DNA of 54,410 nucleotides, taken from Flavobacteriales bacterium UBA2104. GTDB lineage: Bacteria; Bacteroidota; Bacteroidia; Flavobacteriales_D; Crocinitomicaceae. The translations under genes were made by a program, and so were the position numbers. Where the stretch lies: positions 1 through 54,410 of the forward strand of contig DCYS01000023.1 in assembly GCA_002331485.1 (NCBI GenBank). The letters run 5' to 3'. Below the pieces are notes generated by a model that worked only from the letters and a program-made list of their open reading frames with translations, was not told where the DNA came from and ran no database searches. Shown here piece after piece: positions 52,313 to 54,410 of the stretch (position 1 is the first letter of the stretch; each line of letters opens with the position of its first letter).

Positions 52313-53037
52313 GGTCTAAATGTGAATCCAACAGATAATGCCGATATATTTCCAAGTCCTTCATGACGCACCCCGTTGTAGTTATCAAACGTGAAATCTT
52401 GCTTAACCAATACGAATGAACTAAAGTCGAGCTGAACTGAGCATCTTCCATTAATATGATATTGAGGTGTTAAACCGATGATAATGTGGCCCATATCATC
52501 ATTCCCTTTTATAGCTGGGTCGTCTTCAAAAGAATTTGGGTTAACGGATAATGCATTCTCTTTAAAAGATCGATTGTTGAATGAAGTATAACCTAAACCA
52601 CCGTGCAATGCTAATCTGAATTTTCCAAATTTTTTGTTATTGATCCAGTGCATTACATTTGTCAGTGCCTCAGCTGAAAAACTCATCGCACCTCCTTGTG
52701 CATTTGGTTGAGAATCAAGCCCAGGTGAAAAAGAGAATCGATGGTAATCCAAACGACCTTTTATTCCAAATCGTTCACTGAAGTAATGTCCAATGCCTGC
52801 GTTAATATTCAATCCAACTCCTAAATTCGCCATTTCGGAGGATGCTCCTAAAATTCGAGCACCAACATTTCCGTCATAAAACCAATAAATATTGTACCAA
52901 CTCGTTTCAACCGGACCGTGAGGAGAAATTTCTTTTTCCTTGAATTCCGGACGAATATACTGGGCATTAACCAAAGAGGTTGAAAATGCCATGGAAATGA
53001 AAAGTAGAATTGCGTAAAAATTTTTTTTATGCATCAT
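52309..53037 (-). CDS. Outer-membrane beta-barrel protein, paralogue A
   Basis: A 242-residue exported protein. The ATG at 53037 gives a signal peptide (MMHKKNFYAILLFISMAFSTSLVNA); a longer frame from 53079 adds 14 residues before it and overlaps the promoter box, so it is rejected. The mature part is strand-rich: VGLNINAGIGHYFSERFGIKGRLDYHRFSF, then HIIIGLTPQYHINGRCSVQLDFSSF, ending VGFTFRP with the terminal aromatic motif of barrels. It is clearly paralogous to the next gene along its whole length. The family is not recognised more precisely. The array of heptamers begins at its stop codon. Confidence 0.82.
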   Translation of the reverse strand: MMHKKNFYAILLFISMAFSTSLVNAQYIRPEFKEKEISPHGPVETSWYNIYWFYDGNVGARILGASSEMANLGVGLNINAGIGHYFSERFGIKGRLDYHRFSFSPGLDSQPNAQGGAMSFSAEALTNVMHWINNKKFGKFRLALHGGLGYTSFNNRSFKENALSVNPNSFEDDPAIKGNDDMGHIIIGLTPQYHINGRCSVQLDFSSFVLVKQDFTFDNYNGVRHEGLGNISALSVGFTFRP

Positions 53038-53066
53038 TTTGCCTTGTATTTGTTTTAGAACAACGG

Positions 53067-53074
53067 CAAATATA
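53067..53074 (-). promoter_or_regulatory. Bacteroidota -7 element (TATATTTG) upstream of barrel paralogue A
   Basis: On the minus strand TATATTTG lies 29 bases before the chosen ATG. TTG is found 15 bases further upstream (53092-53090), slightly closer than the usual 17 or more. Confidence 0.5.
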
Positions 53075-53172
53075 GTCAAGTGGTTGGCTCAAGAAACATC
53101 GTAGATTGGATTTACGTGTATTTACTTAGTGACTCTAAGTAATTTGTGCTTTACTAGAGAGAAGTTGAGTAC

Positions 53173-53203
53173 AAAAAAAGGGAACAACTTTTGCTCCCTT
53201 TAG
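53173..53203 (-). terminator. Terminator after barrel paralogue B
   Basis: On the minus strand AAAGGGA pairs with TCCCTTT, with an inner CAA/TTG extension across one mismatch, and is followed by a T-run. It lies about 20 bases beyond the stop of the gene at 53223-53963 and separates the two paralogues into different transcripts. Confidence 0.78.
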
Positions 53204-53222
53204 AATTAATGAATTTTACTAT

Positions 53223-53963
53223 TTAAGGACGGAATACAACTCCGAAAGAAGTAGTAATCATAGAGCCAACACCATTTAACGGTTCCAAATTATAGTTATC
53301 AAATGTAAAATCTTGTTTAAAGTAGAAGAATGAACTAAAATCTGCTTGTATTGACCAACGTCCATTAATATGATATTGAGGTGTAATACCAATAATCATG
53401 TGTCCCATGTCGTCATTGCCTTTGAAGACAGGATCATTGTCCCATACATCAGGGTTGTTCTCAAGTCGATTTTCTTTCCAAGAGATATTATTGAACGTTG
53501 AATAACCGAATCCTCCGTGCAATTCTATTCTCCAATCTCTTATTTTGGAGCCACTTGTAAATGGTAATAAATCAGATGTTGCCTCTAGGGACAAACTCAC
53601 CATTCGTCCTTTGGCCTCTGGGTTACCACCTATGCCAGGAGTGAACTTGAAAGTATTATAGTCTATTCTTCCCTTTATTCCAATTTTATCAGTAACAAAG
53701 AACCCAAGACCAGCATTTCCATTAAAACCAGCACCTAAATTAGCTGCTCCTGAAGTTGCTCCTAATAAACGAACTCCTCCATTCAAATCAGCAAACCAAC
53801 CAATCTTGTACCAGTTTGTTTCCACTTTTCCGTAAGGAGAAAGATGAGCTTTTGACGAACCCGACTTCATGTTCAGATCTTGAGATAAGGCTAGGGAAGC
53901 TGTCATCGCAAGCACTAATGAAAGCGCGAATAGTTTAGTGAAAGATATTTTTAAAGACGTCAT
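53223..53963 (-). CDS. Outer-membrane beta-barrel protein, paralogue B
   Basis: A 246-residue exported protein with signal peptide KISFTKLFALSLVLAMTASLALS. The mature part aligns end to end with paralogue A: LSPYGKVETNWYKIGWF against ISPHGPVETSWYNIYWF, KIGIKGRIDYNTFKFTPG against RFGIKGRLDYHRFSFSPG, and QYHINGRWSIQADFSSF near the C-terminus. The end is GVVFRP. Both should be small outer-membrane barrels of unknown role. The tandem arrangement with separate promoters and a terminator between them suggests gene duplication with separate control. Confidence 0.82.
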   Translation of the reverse strand: MTSLKISFTKLFALSLVLAMTASLALSQDLNMKSGSSKAHLSPYGKVETNWYKIGWFADLNGGVRLLGATSGAANLGAGFNGNAGLGFFVTDKIGIKGRIDYNTFKFTPGIGGNPEAKGRMVSLSLEATSDLLPFTSGSKIRDWRIELHGGFGYSTFNNISWKENRLENNPDVWDNDPVFKGNDDMGHMIIGITPQYHINGRWSIQADFSSFFYFKQDFTFDNYNLEPLNGVGSMITTSFGVVFRP

Positions 53964-53992
53964 TTCTTTCTTTGTTTCAATTGATTAATGAA

Positions 53993-54000
53993 CAAATATA
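53993..54000 (-). promoter_or_regulatory. Bacteroidota -7 element (TATATTTG) upstream of barrel paralogue B
   Basis: On the minus strand TATATTTG matches TAnnTTTG and lies 29 bases before the ATG, the same distance as for paralogue A. No TTG lies at the expected -33 distance. Confidence 0.48.
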
Positions 54001-54059
54001 GGATTATTTTTAATAAAGGCAGTGAATACAAATAAAATATCACATAGAGACGGTGATTT

Positions 54060-54152
54060 TTTTCACAGAGGACATGGAGTTTTTTCGGTATGACGTGAAG
54101 TGAGATCACGGAGCATGTAGGGCGTGGAGAATTGTGAATTGGCCAATTATGA
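54060..54152 (+). repeat. 93-base direct repeat, copy 1
   Basis: This segment recurs 258 bases downstream at 54318-54410 with one difference (C at 54143, T at 54401). It starts TTTTCACAGAGGACATGG and ends inside the AATT array. The near identity implies recent duplication or gene conversion. Confidence 0.95.
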
Positions 54153-54195
54153 ATTATTCAATTAGGAGTTGCTGAATTATGAATTTGTTAATTAA
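54129..54195 (+). repeat. AATT array with 7/8 alternating spacing (15-base period)
   Basis: AATT (once AGTT) occurs at 54130, 54137, 54145, 54152, 54160, 54167, 54175, 54182 and 54190. Spacings alternate 7 and 8 without exception, giving a degenerate 15-base unit such as GAATTGTGAATTGGC, CAATTATGAATTATT and GAATTATGAATTTGT. Confidence 0.75.
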
Positions 54196-54317
54196 TCTCA
54201 CCAAATACTTATAGTAGTTCATGCTCTGTGCTCTCAATGAATTAATTGTACTCTGAGTGCTCTGTGTAATATTTTTACAAACCTAATTACATTGTTTTTA
54301 CCGGTAGAAGGTTGATG

Positions 54318-54410
54318 TTTTCACAGAGGACATGGAGTTTTTTCGGTATGACGTGAAGTGAGATCACGGAGCATGTAGGGCGTGGAGAATTGTGAATTGG
54401 TCAATTATGA
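54318..54410 (+). repeat. 93-base direct repeat, copy 2 (cut by the window end)
   Basis: It is identical to 54060-54152 except at one base. The match continues to the last base of the window, so the true repeat is at least 93 bases and the tandem may have more copies. Confidence 0.95.

Larger units (their letters stand above)
53964..54410. other. Repeat-rich non-coding region at the window's right end
   Basis: This 447-base region has no credible gene. It holds the paralogue B promoter box, two copies of a 93-base direct repeat 258 bases apart, imperfect inverted CACAGAG/CTCTGTG arms between them, and an AATT-based array with a 15-base period. No transposase or target-site duplication is visible. 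The second repeat copy runs off the window. Confidence 0.7.

Noticed and set aside
54060..54410. Insertion sequence ends
   Set aside because: The direct repeats have no transposase, no clean terminal inverted repeats and no target duplication in the window.

Overview
The window looks like chromosomal DNA of a marine or aquatic member of the Bacteroidota, most likely order Flavobacteriales. Several signs agree. There are type IX secretion (T9SS) features: a type B C-terminal sorting domain, PorP/SprF and a PorV/PorQ-like barrel. There are families common in this group (DUF2452, DUF6702 beside an M1 peptidase, VanZ, a Bacteroidota-style sugar transferase). Promoters read TTG-N17/18-TAnnTTTG, often only a few bases before the ATG. 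The DNA is AT-rich. I cannot name a genus. No rRNA, tRNA, CRISPR array, transposase or prophage was seen.

Layout. 0-8 kb is housekeeping: cold-shock protein, an orphan NarL/LuxR response regulator, truA, a PorV/PorQ-like barrel coupled to a helix-hairpin-helix secreted protein, a DUF2452 protein, fabI and dnaA. 8.1-13.5 kb is a forward operon: thioesterase, arginase-family hydrolase, membrane-bound patatin, SUI1/eIF1-like factor, small outer-membrane protein, phosphodiesterase-like lipoprotein. 13.6-17.8 kb on the minus strand holds an M1 peptidase with DUF6702, trmD and a thioredoxin-fold protein. mpl (peptidoglycan recycling) and a sugar transferase follow. 20.7-28.5 kb is a T9SS surface-protein locus: a 1557-residue HYR-repeat adhesin-like protein with a type B sorting domain, its PorP/SprF partner, and a PD40-like/double SPOR-like protein.

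28.5-52.2 kb is one long minus-strand polysaccharide locus. In transcription order it encodes a WecA/TagO-like initiating transferase; Wza-2 and Wzc-2; a GT4; a flippase; an ATP-grasp enzyme; Wza-1 and Wzc-1; a second flippase; a glycosyltransferase; AsnB; a Wzy/ligase-like membrane protein; a sulfotransferase; two polysaccharide deacetylases; a DUF354 protein; a hexapeptide acyltransferase; a GT4; and a DUF354-VanZ fusion just before a strong terminator. The gene set predicts a modified (sulfated, amidated, N-deacetylated or O-acetylated) exopolysaccharide or capsule with two stacked export modules. Two tandem paralogous outer-membrane barrels lie beyond it, followed by a repeat-rich non-coding end.

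The least explained signal is a set of degenerate tandem arrays with a 7-base period. At four places (near 17.26, 19.31, 51.0 and 52.25 kb) an array begins at or just before a gene's stop codon, contains that stop, and runs into the 3' flank. A related array with alternating 7/8-base spacing (15-base period) lies inside a duplicated 258-base unit at the right end. Because 7 is not a multiple of 3, stop triplets in such arrays rotate through all frames. Other points worth a second look are the (YG)10 microsatellite in the tail of Wzc-1, the two-subtype order of the HYR repeats, the DUF354-VanZ fusion, and the basic insertion in the ATP-grasp enzyme.
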